NCBI GenBank assembly: GCA_019694875.1 | Contig: JAIBBC010000001.1 | Coordinates: 1,805,501-1,869,500, forward strand | Source of the DNA: Cyclobacteriaceae bacterium | Lineage (GTDB): Bacteria > Bacteroidota > Bacteroidia > Cytophagales > Cyclobacteriaceae | Direction of reading: 5' to 3' | DNA: 64,000 bases | In this document: piece by piece, positions 18,229-27,254 of the stretch | Layout of the letters: each line of letters begins with the position of its first letter | How positions within the stretch are numbered: position 1 is the stretch's first letter | Notes under the pieces: model-generated | Seen by the model: the letters and a program-made list of their open reading frames with translations, nothing else | Told to the model about the DNA's origin: nothing | Databases searched by the model: none | Made by a program: the position numbers and the translations under genes

Positions 18229-18931
18229 TATGAATCAAAACGCGGTTTAACCCTATGAGCACCAAATCAGGGGACGCAAATATGGAGGCTTTCAGCATGT
18301 TTTCAAAAAAAGGCCCGTCTCCGCCACACAAAATCACCTGTAAATCAGGGTATTTGGCCCTGTACCGATCGATTATCCCGTCTATTTCGGCAACCATACC
18401 ATTTACGACACCACTTTGAATAGATGTTTCGGTACTGTTGCCAATTAGTTCAGGATTCCCGACCGGAGTCACTAACGGCAGGCGTGCGGTAAAAGTATGC
18501 ACGGCCTGAAACCTCATTTTTAGACCTGGCGAAATGCTGCCACCATAATATTGTCCGCTGCTGTCGGTAAAGTCATAGGTAATGCAAGTACCGGCATCTA
18601 TTACAAGAGTGTTGCGGCCCGGAAAAAGTTGAATGGCCCCGCAAGAACCTGCTATTCGGTCGACCCCAAGCGTGTGAGGTGTAGCGTACAATATTTTAAC
18701 CGGTAACGGCAGTTTGTACGACAGGATGAATTTGTTTTTTGCGTTCGACTCTTTTGTAATGGTTTCAGCTTCAGTTGTTACTGAACTGATGATAAAGTTT
18801 TCGGCCGCTGAGTGCCGGAGAAAATTTTTCAGATCATCCGCGGAAGCGAATGTCTGTTTCTCAACAAGTTGTTGCTGATCGAAAATCGCTACCTTGGCGG
18901 AACTGTTTCCATAGTCAACTGCTAAATTCAC
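18215..18931 (-). CDS. coaX: Type III pantothenate kinase
   Basis: A 238-residue CoaX, which phosphorylates pantothenate in the first step of coenzyme A synthesis. ASKHA-fold motifs are clear: DYGNSSAKVAIFD at residues 6-18, the catalytic-region DAGTCITYDF, GGSISPGLKMR and TARLP. Two internal variations are mild: GVDRIAGS has the expected VDR. First gene of a minus-strand unit with the barrel gene, and divergent from anmK across a 39-base gap that must hold both promoters. Confidence 0.93.
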   Translation of the reverse strand: MNLAVDYGNSSAKVAIFDQQQLVEKQTFASADDLKNFLRHSAAENFIISSVTTEAETITKESNAKNKFILSYKLPLPVKILYATPHTLGVDRIAGSCGAIQLFPGRNTLVIDAGTCITYDFTDSSGQYYGGSISPGLKMRFQAVHTFTARLPLVTPVGNPELIGNSTETSIQSGVVNGMVAEIDGIIDRYRAKYPDLQVILCGGDGPFFENMLKASIFASPDLVLIGLNRVLIHNVRL

Positions 18932-18970
18932 GTGCGCCTGGTTATGTTGATGTAACGATTCTTCAAAAGT

Positions 18971-20047
18971 ATGAATTCAACCCAAATTTATAAAGTTATC
19001 GGGCTGATGTCGGGAACATCATTGGATGGTGTAGATATTGCCTATTGCACATTTCGATACAATAACGGCTGGTCGTTTGAGCTTGAGGCTGCACAAACAA
19101 TTTCATACGCACCTTCGTGGAACAAAAAGCTAATGAGTGCGCATGCACTTTCTGCGGAACAACTTCTTGCATTGGATGCAGAATATGGAACGTATCTCGG
19201 AACGCTTTGCAATGCGTTTATCAAAAAGCATAAAATCAAAGAACTTCATTTTATTGCTTCGCACGGACACACGATTTTTCATCAGCCCGAAAATAAATTT
19301 ACGTTTCAGCTCGGTAACGGAAATGCAATTCACGCAGCATCATCCCTTCCGGTGATCTGTGATTTTCGCAGTCTGGATGTTTTGTATGGCGGGCAGGGGG
19401 CGCCACTGGTGCCGGTAGGCGATCAGTTGTTGTTCCACGACTACGATGCGTGCCTGAACCTTGGCGGTATCGCGAACCTTTCGCTCGATTATAAAAAAGA
19501 ACGGCTCGCGTATGATGTGTGCTTCCTGAACATGGGCCTTAATCATCTTGCCCAAAAAATGAAAAAGAAGTTTGACGCTAACGGAGCCCAGGCATCTTCC
19601 GGGGAAGTGAATAAGACTTTGTTACGGAGACTCGATAAGGTGTACTCGGCAACACGTGTAAATAGACCCTCACTCGGGCGTGAAATGTTTGAAGCAAAAA
19701 TCAAACGACTGCTTGACGACACAAAAATTTCCACGACCGATAAGCTGCGCACATTTACCGAATCGGCTGCGGCCGAAATTGTGACTGCCTTTAAAAAATA
19801 CGGAGTTGGTAAAACAGTGCTTTGCTCAGGCGGAGGCGCATTCAACTCGTTCCTGATCTACCGGATGGTTGAATTGGCAGGCGATGACATAACGTTTGTT
19901 ATTCCTGACGATTACATCATCAACTTCAAAGAAGCTATCGTGTTTGCCTTCCTGGGGGTGTTGCGCATCCGCAACGAAGCCAACAGCCTGAAAAGCGTAA
20001 CGGGAGCTTCGCGCAATAGTTCGGGTGGCGTAATGGTTGGCTTTTAG
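18971..20047 (+). CDS. anmK: Anhydro-N-acetylmuramic acid kinase
   Basis: A 358-residue AnmK, which opens and phosphorylates 1,6-anhydroMurNAc to MurNAc-6-phosphate during cell-wall recycling. The ATP-binding motif GLMSGTSLDGVDIAYC begins at residue 11; FIASHGHTIFHQP, GQGAPLVPVGD and LNLGGIANLS carry the substrate and catalytic regions, and CSGGGAFNSF is the adenine-side loop. Length is typical. It is divergent from coaX and is followed 43 bases later by the dehydrogenase. Confidence 0.95.
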   Translation: MNSTQIYKVIGLMSGTSLDGVDIAYCTFRYNNGWSFELEAAQTISYAPSWNKKLMSAHALSAEQLLALDAEYGTYLGTLCNAFIKKHKIKELHFIASHGHTIFHQPENKFTFQLGNGNAIHAASSLPVICDFRSLDVLYGGQGAPLVPVGDQLLFHDYDACLNLGGIANLSLDYKKERLAYDVCFLNMGLNHLAQKMKKKFDANGAQASSGEVNKTLLRRLDKVYSATRVNRPSLGREMFEAKIKRLLDDTKISTTDKLRTFTESAAAEIVTAFKKYGVGKTVLCSGGGAFNSFLIYRMVELAGDDITFVIPDDYIINFKEAIVFAFLGVLRIRNEANSLKSVTGASRNSSGGVMVGF

Positions 20048-20090
20048 CCCGCTTAATCCTTTACTTTGCGGCCGAAAAAATTATTTCAGC

Positions 20091-21317
20091 ATGAAAGAGC
20101 TACTTCAAAAGTTTGAAACCAAGCGCCCGGAAATTGTTTTTGAATGGAAGGATTCTGAAACCGAAGCCGAAGGCTGGGTGGTAATCAACTCGTTGCGTGG
20201 TGGTGCCGCAGGTGGCGGTACGCGTATGCGGAAAGGGTTAGACAAACGTGAGGTTGAGTCGCTTGCGAAAACCATGGAAGTAAAATTCACAGTTTCAGGT
20301 CCCGCCATTGGTGGTGCGAAGTCAGGAATCAATTTTGATCCGAACGATCCGCGCAAAGCAGGTGTGCTTCAACGCTGGTATGCTGCTGTGATGCCGTTGC
20401 TGAAATATTATTATGGAACGGGTGGTGATTTGAATGTGGATGAAATTCATGAAGTAATTCCAATCACCGAAGATGTGGGAATCTGGCATCCGCAGGAAGG
20501 GGTGTTTACCGGTCACTTCAAACCCACGGAAGCGCAAAAAGTAAATCGCATCGGCCAACTCCGCCAGGGTGTTATTAAAGTGATTGAAGACGAAAAGTTC
20601 TCTCCTTCACTCGCCAAAAAATATACCGTAGCCGACATGTGCACCGGCTATGGTGTTGCGCAGGCTGTGAAGCATTATTATGAACTTTGGGGCGGAAAGC
20701 TTGAAGGCAAACGTGCAGTGGTGCAAGGCTGGGGTAATGTGGGCGCTGCTGCGGGATTTTATCTTGCGCAGCTCGGTGTTAAAGTTGTCGGCATTGTAAG
20801 CCATGAGGGCGGATTGATAAACCAAAAAGGATACTCATTCGAAGAAGTGCGTGAACTGGTAGTCAATCGCAACGGTAACAAACTGGTGTCGCCCGAGATG
20901 CTGCCTTTTAACATTGTGAACGAGAAGATCTGGAACCTGGAGTTTGAGATTTTTATACCGGCTGCAGCATCGCGTCTGGTAACAAAACAACAGGTCGATC
21001 AGATGATTGCTTCAAAGCTTGAAGTATTTTCATGTGGCGCGAATGTGCCGTTTGCCGATCCGGAAATTTTCTTTGGACCTACCGGCTTGTATGCCGATCA
21101 AAAGTTTTCGGTGATCCCCGATTTTATTGCAAACTGTGGTATGGCCCGTGTGTTTGCGCATTTCATGGAAAGTGAAGTGCCGATGAATGATCAATCTATT
21201 TTCGATGACATTTCATTAACGATCCGGAAAGCACTTGAAAAAACGCGTGCACTTAATCCTTCAAAAACCGGTATCGCACAGGCATCGTTTGAAACAGCGC
21301 TGAAACAGCTCGTGTAG
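20091..21317 (+). CDS. Glu/Leu/Phe/Val dehydrogenase
   Basis: A 408-residue NAD(P)-dependent amino acid dehydrogenase. The substrate and catalytic residues can be followed: the Lys in MEVKFTVSG, the Lys in GGAKSGINFDP, and the Asp in GGDLNVDE, which stands where most members have PxDVGT. The Rossmann motif is QGWGNVGAAAGFYLAQLG near residue 218, and IPAAASRLV follows. The GGD variant and the TGHFKP insertion place it in a Bacteroidota-typical subgroup; whether glutamate or a branched amino acid is the substrate cannot be told. ATG 20091 is used rather than codons inside anmK. Confidence 0.88.
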   Translation: MKELLQKFETKRPEIVFEWKDSETEAEGWVVINSLRGGAAGGGTRMRKGLDKREVESLAKTMEVKFTVSGPAIGGAKSGINFDPNDPRKAGVLQRWYAAVMPLLKYYYGTGGDLNVDEIHEVIPITEDVGIWHPQEGVFTGHFKPTEAQKVNRIGQLRQGVIKVIEDEKFSPSLAKKYTVADMCTGYGVAQAVKHYYELWGGKLEGKRAVVQGWGNVGAAAGFYLAQLGVKVVGIVSHEGGLINQKGYSFEEVRELVVNRNGNKLVSPEMLPFNIVNEKIWNLEFEIFIPAAASRLVTKQQVDQMIASKLEVFSCGANVPFADPEIFFGPTGLYADQKFSVIPDFIANCGMARVFAHFMESEVPMNDQSIFDDISLTIRKALEKTRALNPSKTGIAQASFETALKQLV

Positions 21318-21437
21318 AACTTTTCAACCGGAATTTACATCCACTGACAAACGCTTTTGGCCGCTGACAGAGAAAAGCGAACAAGCCGATTAATTGGCTT
21401 GACAAAATGGTATTTTAGTCGTTCCAAAAAAATCAAT

Positions 21438-22649
21438 ATGAAAAAAATCCTCACAATCATTGTCGCGCTGTTTATCGCAGCATCGGGCTTTGCGCAAACC
21501 GAAACTGCCAGTGCAGTAGGCATTCAATTCGAAACCGGCACATGGGCTGAAATCCTGGCGAAAGCCAAGCAGCAGAACAAGTATGTTTTTGTTGATGCAT
21601 TCACCACATGGTGCGGACCTTGCAAGTGGATGGACAAAAATGTTTTCCCGACAGCAGAAGCGGGTGAGTACTTTAACAAGAATTTCGTAAACGCCAAGAT
21701 TGACATGGAAAAAGGTGAGGGCCTCGACATTGCCAAGAAATACAACGTACAGGCTTACCCGACTTATCTTTATGTTGATGGTGATGGCAACCTCGTTCAT
21801 CGCGTTGTTGGCTCGATGGAAACACCAAAATTCATCGCAGCTTCTTCGAATGCGCTTGATCCAAACAAACAATACGGAACGCTTTTAAGAAAATTTGATA
21901 CGGGCGACAGAAATCCTGACTTCCTGTATAATGCAGCATATGCAGCGAAGAGCGCTTACGACAACAAAAAAGCCCAGGAGATAGGGGCCGCTTATCTGAA
22001 AACTCAAACCAATCTTTTGGAAGAAAAGAACGTTAAATTCATCGGTGAGTTTACCGGCTCTGCAAGCGATCCAAATTTTGAATTCATGCGTAAAAATGCA
22101 GCTGCTTTTGAAACTGCATTGGGTGGAAAAGAGCAATACAATATGAAAATGTACCAGTTGGCATTTCAAAGCTTGTACACCGAACTGGGCGTGAAGCGCG
22201 ATATGACAAAAGAACAGGCACCTGAGTACATTGCCAAAGCAAATGCGTATTTCAAGAAAGTCCTGCCTGAACAGGAAGCCAAGCTGTCGAGCAATTTTGC
22301 GATGAATATTTATCGTATTACGAAGGACTGGGACAACTTTGCGAAGACTGCCATCGCCTATTACGATAATAACACAACGGCAACTTCTATGGAATTAAAC
22401 AGCATCGCCTGGACATTCTATGAAAGTATTGACAACCCTGAGTATTTGAGAAAGGCTCTTGGCTGGGGACTTCAGTCGGTAAAGATGAGTGAAGAATATG
22501 CCAACACGGATACTGTTGCAAGCCTGTACAGTAAGCTGGGCGACAAAATGAATGCAAAAGTTTATGCTGAAAAAGCAATCGCTTTAGGCAAAGCTACCGG
22601 TCAGGATGTTTCATCGACCGAGAAACTTTTGAAAGAAGTTGTGCAGTAG
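21438..22649 (+). CDS. Secreted thioredoxin-fold protein with TPR-like C-terminal half
   Basis: A 403-residue exported protein. A signal peptide (MKKILTIIVALFIAASGFAQ) precedes a thioredoxin domain with WCGPC (Cys59, Cys62) at residues 58-62 and the cis-Pro region VQAYPTYLYVDG. Residues 150-403 are mainly helical and resemble tetratricopeptide-like pairs (ALGWGLQSVKMSEEYANTDTVASL). Probably a periplasmic thiol oxidoreductase that works with a partner; its partner is unknown. ATG 21438 gives the clean signal peptide. Converges with aspartate kinase with a 10-base gap. Confidence 0.82.
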   Translation: MKKILTIIVALFIAASGFAQTETASAVGIQFETGTWAEILAKAKQQNKYVFVDAFTTWCGPCKWMDKNVFPTAEAGEYFNKNFVNAKIDMEKGEGLDIAKKYNVQAYPTYLYVDGDGNLVHRVVGSMETPKFIAASSNALDPNKQYGTLLRKFDTGDRNPDFLYNAAYAAKSAYDNKKAQEIGAAYLKTQTNLLEEKNVKFIGEFTGSASDPNFEFMRKNAAAFETALGGKEQYNMKMYQLAFQSLYTELGVKRDMTKEQAPEYIAKANAYFKKVLPEQEAKLSSNFAMNIYRITKDWDNFAKTAIAYYDNNTTATSMELNSIAWTFYESIDNPEYLRKALGWGLQSVKMSEEYANTDTVASLYSKLGDKMNAKVYAEKAIALGKATGQDVSSTEKLLKEVVQ

Positions 22650-22659
22650 TTTCTAAAAG

Positions 22660-23982
22660 CTACTTGATACCGAAGAGGCCTTCATTCAATGCAATGAGGG
22701 CCTTTTCTTTGTATGACGGATCAACCACAATGGAAATGTTGTTGTTGCTTCCGCCACACGACACCATCTTTACAGGTACATTGGCCAATGCTCCAAACAC
22801 TTTTTCAAGAATACCTTTTTGACCACCGATGTTGTGGCCTACCACGCATATGATTGTTTGATTTTTTTCAACTTCAATGGTTCCGAACTTCTTCAGCTCG
22901 GCTACGATTGAGTCGAGATTGGTTGCTGAATCAATCGTGAGCGATACCGCAACCTCGGAAGTGGTAATCATATCGATCGGTGTTTTGTGCTGTTCGAACA
23001 CTTCAAAAACCTTGCGGAGAAAACCGTAAGCCATTAGCATGCGTGATGAACGGATGTTCACAATCACAATATTGTCTTTTGCGGCAACCGCTTTGAATGT
23101 GCCTTGTGTTCCCTTGTTGCTGATAAGCGTTCCTGAAGCCTTTTCGTCCATCGTATTTTTCAACCGAACAGGAACATTATGCTTCTGTGCAGGAACGATC
23201 GTGGAGGGATGGAGTATTTTAGCACCGAAGTAAGCCAGCTCGGAGGCTTCATCAAACGTAAGTTCTGAGATCGGGAAGGTTTTGTTCACAATGCGCGGAT
23301 CGTTGTTATGCATTCCGTCAATATCGGTCCAGATTTGAATTTCTTCTGCACGTAGTGCACTGCCGATTAACGAAGCTGTGTAGTCGCTGCCTCCCCGTTT
23401 CAGGTTGTCGATTTCGTTGAGATGGTTGCGGCAGATATACCCCTGCGTGATGATGATTTCAATATTTTTGAGCGAGTTCAATAATGGTTTCAACCGTTGC
23501 TCGATTTTCTCCAGTTCCGGTTCTTCATTTTCATCAATCGACATAAAATGAAGGGCGGGCAACAAGCGCGAGTTAATTTTACGTTCCTGTAAATGCTGGT
23601 AAAACAATTCAGTCGACATGAGTTCGCCTTGTGCCAGCAGTTCGCGGTAGCTTTTATTATTAAACTGGCCGGCTGCCAGAAGGCGGATGAAGATAAAGAA
23701 GCGGCTTACCGTTTCCTGGCCGATCGCGAGAAAGCCCTCCGATGAATACAGTTCGCGGATGAATGCCTCGTAGTGTTTTTCAAGTGTTGAAATTTCTTTT
23801 TCAGCCAGATCGGGTTTACCTGCCAGTAAATGATCACCAATCGAAACCAACGTGTTGGTTGTTCCCGAAAGAGCTGAGAGCACAACTACTTTCTGACCCG
23901 GTGTGGAAAGCACGAGGTCAGCAATTTTTTTCATCCGTTCAGGCTTACCCACTGAGGTTCCGCCAAATTTTAACACTACCAT
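22660..23982 (-). CDS. lysC: Aspartate kinase (monofunctional)
   Basis: A 440-residue aspartate kinase, the first step of lysine, threonine and methionine synthesis. KFGGTSVGKPERMKKI at residue 5, RGGSDYTASLIG and WTDIDGMHNNDPRI are the substrate and ATP motifs. Two ACT domains fill residues 300-440 (VNIRSSRMLMAYGFL, VVGHNIGG), the usual site of lysine or threonine feedback. No homoserine dehydrogenase domain follows, so it is not the ThrA fusion. It stands alone on the minus strand. Confidence 0.93.
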   Translation of the reverse strand: MVVLKFGGTSVGKPERMKKIADLVLSTPGQKVVVLSALSGTTNTLVSIGDHLLAGKPDLAEKEISTLEKHYEAFIRELYSSEGFLAIGQETVSRFFIFIRLLAAGQFNNKSYRELLAQGELMSTELFYQHLQERKINSRLLPALHFMSIDENEEPELEKIEQRLKPLLNSLKNIEIIITQGYICRNHLNEIDNLKRGGSDYTASLIGSALRAEEIQIWTDIDGMHNNDPRIVNKTFPISELTFDEASELAYFGAKILHPSTIVPAQKHNVPVRLKNTMDEKASGTLISNKGTQGTFKAVAAKDNIVIVNIRSSRMLMAYGFLRKVFEVFEQHKTPIDMITTSEVAVSLTIDSATNLDSIVAELKKFGTIEVEKNQTIICVVGHNIGGQKGILEKVFGALANVPVKMVSCGGSNNNISIVVDPSYKEKALIALNEGLFGIK

Positions 23983-24071
23983 GAGCGTACGCTTTTAAAC
24001 AAGCGCGCAAGTTAACGAACAGTCAACAATAAACAGATGGTTGATACGTAATCGGATGAAATAAACGAACC

Positions 24072-24410
24072 TTACAAAAGTTCGTTAATCGCGGTGATCT
24101 TCCGGATGTGCTCGTCAAGTGTACTCTGCTTTCCGTCAAGCTCAAGCGTTATGGTAATTTTGCCTTTGGTTGCAACGTATGTTTCTTCCGGTTCAGCTAC
24201 CTGATTGCTTTTGGTAGTCATGTACAGCGAGAAAAAGTTGAAGCGGAGCACTTCACTGATTTTAGCCAGCTGATCGGTTTTGATTTCGGGTCGCGCAAAA
24301 ATGGAATAGACATTGCGTGAGCTGGTGTTGATTCTTTTGGCGAATTCAGACAGCTTCATTCCTGAATTCTGGTATATTTTTTCAATTTCCTTACCGATGT
24401 GAAGTTGCAT
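24072..24410 (-). CDS. Small helix-turn-helix (XRE-like) DNA-binding protein
   Basis: A 112-residue protein. Residues 1-65 form an HTH_3-type domain: GMKLSEFAKRINTSSRNVYSIF is the helix-turn-helix, followed by KTDQLAKISEVLRFNFFSLY. The C-terminal 45 residues carry a short strand and a helix (VATKGKITITLELDG, LDEHIRKITAINELL), perhaps for dimer formation. It is divergent from a 91-residue gene across a 126-base gap, so it may regulate itself and its neighbour. No toxin partner is recognisable beside it. Confidence 0.7.
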   Translation of the reverse strand: MQLHIGKEIEKIYQNSGMKLSEFAKRINTSSRNVYSIFARPEIKTDQLAKISEVLRFNFFSLYMTTKSNQVAEPEETYVATKGKITITLELDGKQSTLDEHIRKITAINELL

Positions 24411-24509
24411 GGCGCAATTTTAGAATAAAAAGTGCGTAGTTGTCCAGTTTTTACCGGAACTGTTATTGCGCTTATATTGTATATTTATTTCATTTTTGAT
24501 TACTTGAAT

Positions 24510-24535
24510 CCTGAAAAGTGAATTTTTCTTTCAGG
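24510..24535 (+). promoter_or_regulatory. Hairpin immediately before the start codon of the 91-residue gene
   Basis: CCTGAAA and TTTCAGG form a 7-base stem around a 12-base AT-rich loop; the last base of the stem is two bases from ATG 24537. It could mask the initiation region. A further short inverted repeat, CAGTT-N8-AACTG (24445-24462), stands upstream in the same gap as a possible operator. Confidence 0.4.
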
Positions 24536-24536
24536 T

Positions 24537-24812
24537 ATGTTGCCAAGGTTTAAATATCAGATTAATCATTACCTGAGCCTTCAGCCGGGGCACATTGCGG
24601 TTGACGATGTTCGCAAATTGCTGGAGGCGCGTTATGGTATTGCACAGGAAGTTTTTAACAGCGATCGTTTTATCGCGCAAGAAGATGAACGGGAAATTCC
24701 CAAAGAACGCCTGGAAATTTATGCACGGGTACTCAACGTTTCCCTGGAGCAACTCACGCTGGCAAGCGAACCCGAACTGGTGTACTACATCGCACCTAAG
24801 CAAAACAGATAA
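24537..24812 (+). CDS. Small helical protein, possibly DNA-binding (91 residues)
   Basis: A 91-residue protein, predicted mostly helical: IAVDDVRKLLEARYGIAQEVF followed by KERLEIYARVLNVSLEQLTL. The second half resembles the last two helices of XRE-type domains (xxLxxIAxxLxVsxxxL), as in its divergent neighbour, but the recognition helix is not convincing because an acidic stretch QEDERE lies where it would be. Function unknown. It starts at ATG 24537 right after a hairpin and ends before a strong bidirectional terminator. Confidence 0.55.
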   Translation: MLPRFKYQINHYLSLQPGHIAVDDVRKLLEARYGIAQEVFNSDRFIAQEDEREIPKERLEIYARVLNVSLEQLTLASEPELVYYIAPKQNR

Positions 24813-24833
24813 TTGCACGATGTACCTAAAACA

Positions 24834-24867
24834 GAAGAGCCCTGACGTTTCCGCCAGGGCTCTTCCT
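24834..24867. terminator. Bidirectional terminator between the 91-residue gene and dnaK
   Basis: GAAGAGCCCTG and CAGGGCTCTTC form an 11-base stem closed by an inner ACG/CGC region around TTTC, flanked by AAAACA and CCTTTATA. It serves both convergent transcripts. Confidence 0.85.
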
Positions 24868-24880
24868 TTATATAAGGAGC

Positions 24881-24898
24881 TCCCGAAAGCTTTCGGGA
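24881..24898. repeat. Perfect 18-base palindrome after dnaK
   Basis: TCCCGAAAGCTTTCGGGA reads the same on both strands. It lies 4 bases from the dnaK stop, on the dnaK side of the terminator. Similar CCCGAWAGCTWTCGGG words are, from memory, common in Bacteroidota intergenic regions. Confidence 0.6.
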
Positions 24899-24901
24899 TA
24901 A

Positions 24902-26812
24902 TTACTTCTTATCGTTCACTTCTTCGAACGGAACATCTGTTGTCTGTCCGTCTGTCTGTGAATTGCTAGCCTGGTTAGTGTCAGCGCCTTGCTGTGCACC
25001 ACCGTTGCTAGCCGCATACATTTCCTGCGAAGCAGCCTGCCATGCGTTGTTCAGGCCTGCAAGCGCTGCATCAATCGCGGTAAGATCCTGGCTCTTGTGA
25101 GCTTCTTTCAGTTTCTCGAGCGCACTGTTGATGGCAGTTTTGTTGTTTTCAGAAAGCTTGTCACCAAACTCTTTCAGTTGCTTTTCAGTCTGGAAGATCA
25201 GCGAGTCGGCCTGGTTGATCTTGTCAACCTTTTCTTTCTCTTTCTTGTCAGACTCAGCATTGGCTTGTGCTTCCTGCTTCATTTTCTGGATTTCGGCATC
25301 CGTTAAACCGCTTGATGCTTCAATGCGGATCTTCTGTTCCTTACCGGTGCCCTGATCTTTTGCAGATACATGCAGAATACCGTTGGCATCGATATCGAAC
25401 GTTACTTCGATTTTCGGAATACCGCGTGGTGCCGGAGCGATTCCATCGAGGTGAAAGCGACCGATTGTTCTGTTGTAGTGCGCAAGTTCACGCTCACCCT
25501 GCAGTACATGGATTTCCACGGACGGCTGGTTGTCAGACGCTGTTGAGAACACTTCTGATTTCTTGGAAGGAATCGTTGTGTTAGATTCGATCAGCTTGGT
25601 GAATACACCACCCATGGTTTCGATACCGAGCGAAAGCGGAGTTACGTCAAGCAACAACACATCTTTCACTTCACCGGTTAACACGCCCCCCTGGATTGCC
25701 GCACCCACTGCCACTACCTCATCCGGGTTAACACCTTTTGAAGGCTTCTTGCCGAAGAATTTTTCAACTTCTTCCTGAATTCGGGGAATACGGGTTGAAC
25801 CACCCACCAGAATAACTTCATCGATCTGACCTACTGAATATCCGGAGTCAGCCAATGCTTTTTTACAAGGATCAAGTGTACGCTTGATCAAATCGTCTGC
25901 GAGTTGCTCGAACTTTGAACGTGAGAGTTTTTTCACGAGGTGTTCAGGCACTCCGTCAACCGAAGTGATATACGGCAGGTTGATTTCAGTCTCCGTTGAG
26001 CTTGAAAGTTCAATCTTTGCTTTTTCAGCAGCCTCTTTCAAACGCTGTAACGCCATTGGGTCTTTACGCAGGTCGATACCTTTGTCGGCTTTGAATTCAT
26101 CGGCCAGCCAGTTCATAATGCGCATATCGAAGTCGTCACCACCCAGGTGTACGTCACCATTGGTTGATTTAACTTCAAACACCCCATCGCCCAGTTCAAG
26201 AATCGAGATATCGAATGTACCACCACCCAGGTCGTACACCGCAATTTTCATGTCTTTGTTTTTCTTATCCAAACCGTAAGCAAGTGCAGCAGCCGTTGGC
26301 TCGTTGATGATACGTTTCACATCAAGGCCCGCAATCTGGCCGGCTTCTTTCGTTGCCTGACGTTCTGCATCGTTAAAGTATGCAGGTACGGTAACTACAG
26401 CTTCTGTAACGGTTGTTCCGAGATAGTCTTCGGCAGTACTCTTCATCTTTTGAAGAATCATAGCCGAGATTTCCTGCGGGGTATACAAACGATCACCAAT
26501 GCGCACGCGCACCGTATCGTTGTTACCGCTTTCCACCTGGTACGATACCATTTTCTTCTCACCGTCTACATCGGCAAATTTCTTACCCATGAAACGCTTA
26601 ATGGATTGTACGGTGTTTTTCGGGTTAGTAATGGCTTGACGTTTAGCAGGATCACCCACTTTACGCTCGCCCTTCCCGTTGTCTAAAAAGCCAACGATAG
26701 AAGGTGTTGTTCTGCGTCCTTCGCTGTTGGCAATAACCACTGGTTCGTTACCTTCCATTACGGCTACGCACGAGTTGGTTGTTCCTAAGTCTATACCAAT
26801 TATTTTTCCCAT
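24902..26812 (-). CDS. dnaK: Molecular chaperone DnaK (Hsp70)
   Basis: A 636-residue Hsp70. The ATPase domain shows [16 protein letters not shown] at residue 5, [14 protein letters not shown] and [11 protein letters not shown]; the linker [15 protein letters not shown] and the substrate-binding domain follow, and the C-terminal tail ends in the EEV-like acidic stretch ([10 protein letters not shown]). ATG 26812 is the family start, with AAGGAG 16-21 bases upstream; codons further up are leader. It is alone, not in an operon with grpE or dnaJ, which lie 15-17 kb away, but it shares an upstream module with grpE. Confidence 0.98.
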   Translation of the reverse strand: MGKIIGIDLGTTNSCVAVMEGNEPVVIANSEGRRTTPSIVGFLDNGKGERKVGDPAKRQAITNPKNTVQSIKRFMGKKFADVDGEKKMVSYQVESGNNDTVRVRIGDRLYTPQEISAMILQKMKSTAEDYLGTTVTEAVVTVPAYFNDAERQATKEAGQIAGLDVKRIINEPTAAALAYGLDKKNKDMKIAVYDLGGGTFDISILELGDGVFEVKSTNGDVHLGGDDFDMRIMNWLADEFKADKGIDLRKDPMALQRLKEAAEKAKIELSSSTETEINLPYITSVDGVPEHLVKKLSRSKFEQLADDLIKRTLDPCKKALADSGYSVGQIDEVILVGGSTRIPRIQEEVEKFFGKKPSKGVNPDEVVAVGAAIQGGVLTGEVKDVLLLDVTPLSLGIETMGGVFTKLIESNTTIPSKKSEVFSTASDNQPSVEIHVLQGERELAHYNRTIGRFHLDGIAPAPRGIPKIEVTFDIDANGILHVSAKDQGTGKEQKIRIEASSGLTDAEIQKMKQEAQANAESDKKEKEKVDKINQADSLIFQTEKQLKEFGDKLSENNKTAINSALEKLKEAHKSQDLTAIDAALAGLNNAWQAASQEMYAASNGGAQQGADTNQASNSQTDGQTTDVPFEEVNDKK

Positions 26813-26841
26813 GTCTTTTAAATTTCTCCTTGAGGTCCATT

Positions 26842-26871
26842 TGTCAATCACTATGCCAAGGGGGTTTTTGC
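26842..26871 (-). promoter_or_regulatory. Heat-shock promoter/operator candidate of dnaK (shared with grpE)
   Basis: On the minus strand: GCAAAAACC, four bases, TGGCA, five bases, ATTGACA, ending 29 bases before the dnaK ATG. The grpE upstream region (44176-44205) has the same three blocks with the same spacing and a 30-base distance to its ATG. A further palindrome TGCCA-GTT-TGGCA stands at 26881-26893. TGGCA-N6-TTGA has the geometry of a sigma-54 site, but the expected C of the -12 GC is A in both copies. Confidence 0.6.
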
Positions 26872-26945
26872 AGCTAAAAATGCCAGTTTGGCAGGTTTGG
26901 ATCAGTTGGCTCCTGCATCTGGAAGCCTTTTAGACGTTTTTTTGA

Positions 26946-27254
26946 CTATTTCCCGGCAAGTGCCTTATAGCGGCTTTTTGAATCCTTGAAATTTTGCTTT
27001 GCAAGAGCTTTGTAATCATCCCTGGCCTGCGGAAAGTTACCCATTGCTTCGAACGTGTTGCCTCGCCCGTATTTTGCGTCAAAATTATTCTCGTCATTTG
27101 TATGGCCCTGTCGAACTGTGCCAATGCCAATTCATAATTTTTTGACTGTAATTCTATTACGCCCTTCCAAAAATAGATTCTTGAATATTCGGGTTGAGTC
27201 AGGGAAGGTGGCAACAACGAGTTCAATTTAGCTATAAGTGGTTTAGCCTGTCAT
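26946..27254 (-). pseudogene. Remnant of a TPR protein C-terminus, frameshifted
   Basis: Read on the minus strand, one frame gives QAKPLIAKLNSLLPP, then YFWKGVIELQSKNYELALAQF, a clear tetratricopeptide repeat, up to AIQMT. The sequence then shifts to another frame as ENNFDAKYGRGNTFEAMGNF and continues to KSRYKALAGK and a stop at 26946. Restoring one missing G (about 27097) joins the frames. The upstream end has no start and merges with a barrel-protein fragment. So only the C-terminal part of a TPR gene remains, and it is broken. Confidence 0.65.

Noticed and set aside
21403-21418. TTGACA before the thioredoxin-fold gene as a sigma-70 -35 box
   Set aside because: The only -10-like sequence is nine bases away, and Bacteroidota promoters use a TTG/TAnnTTTG pattern.
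22660-22705. Terminator between the thioredoxin-fold gene and aspartate kinase
   Set aside because: The GGCC-containing inverted repeat is imperfect and lies inside the kinase coding end, with no U run.
24072-24812. Toxin-antitoxin pair
   Set aside because: The genes are divergent and neither product has a toxin motif.
26842-26871. Calling the dnaK/grpE module a sigma-54 promoter
   Set aside because: Geometry fits TGGCA-N6-TTG, but the -12 GC is GA in both copies and no activator site is known, so only a neutral promoter/operator call is made.
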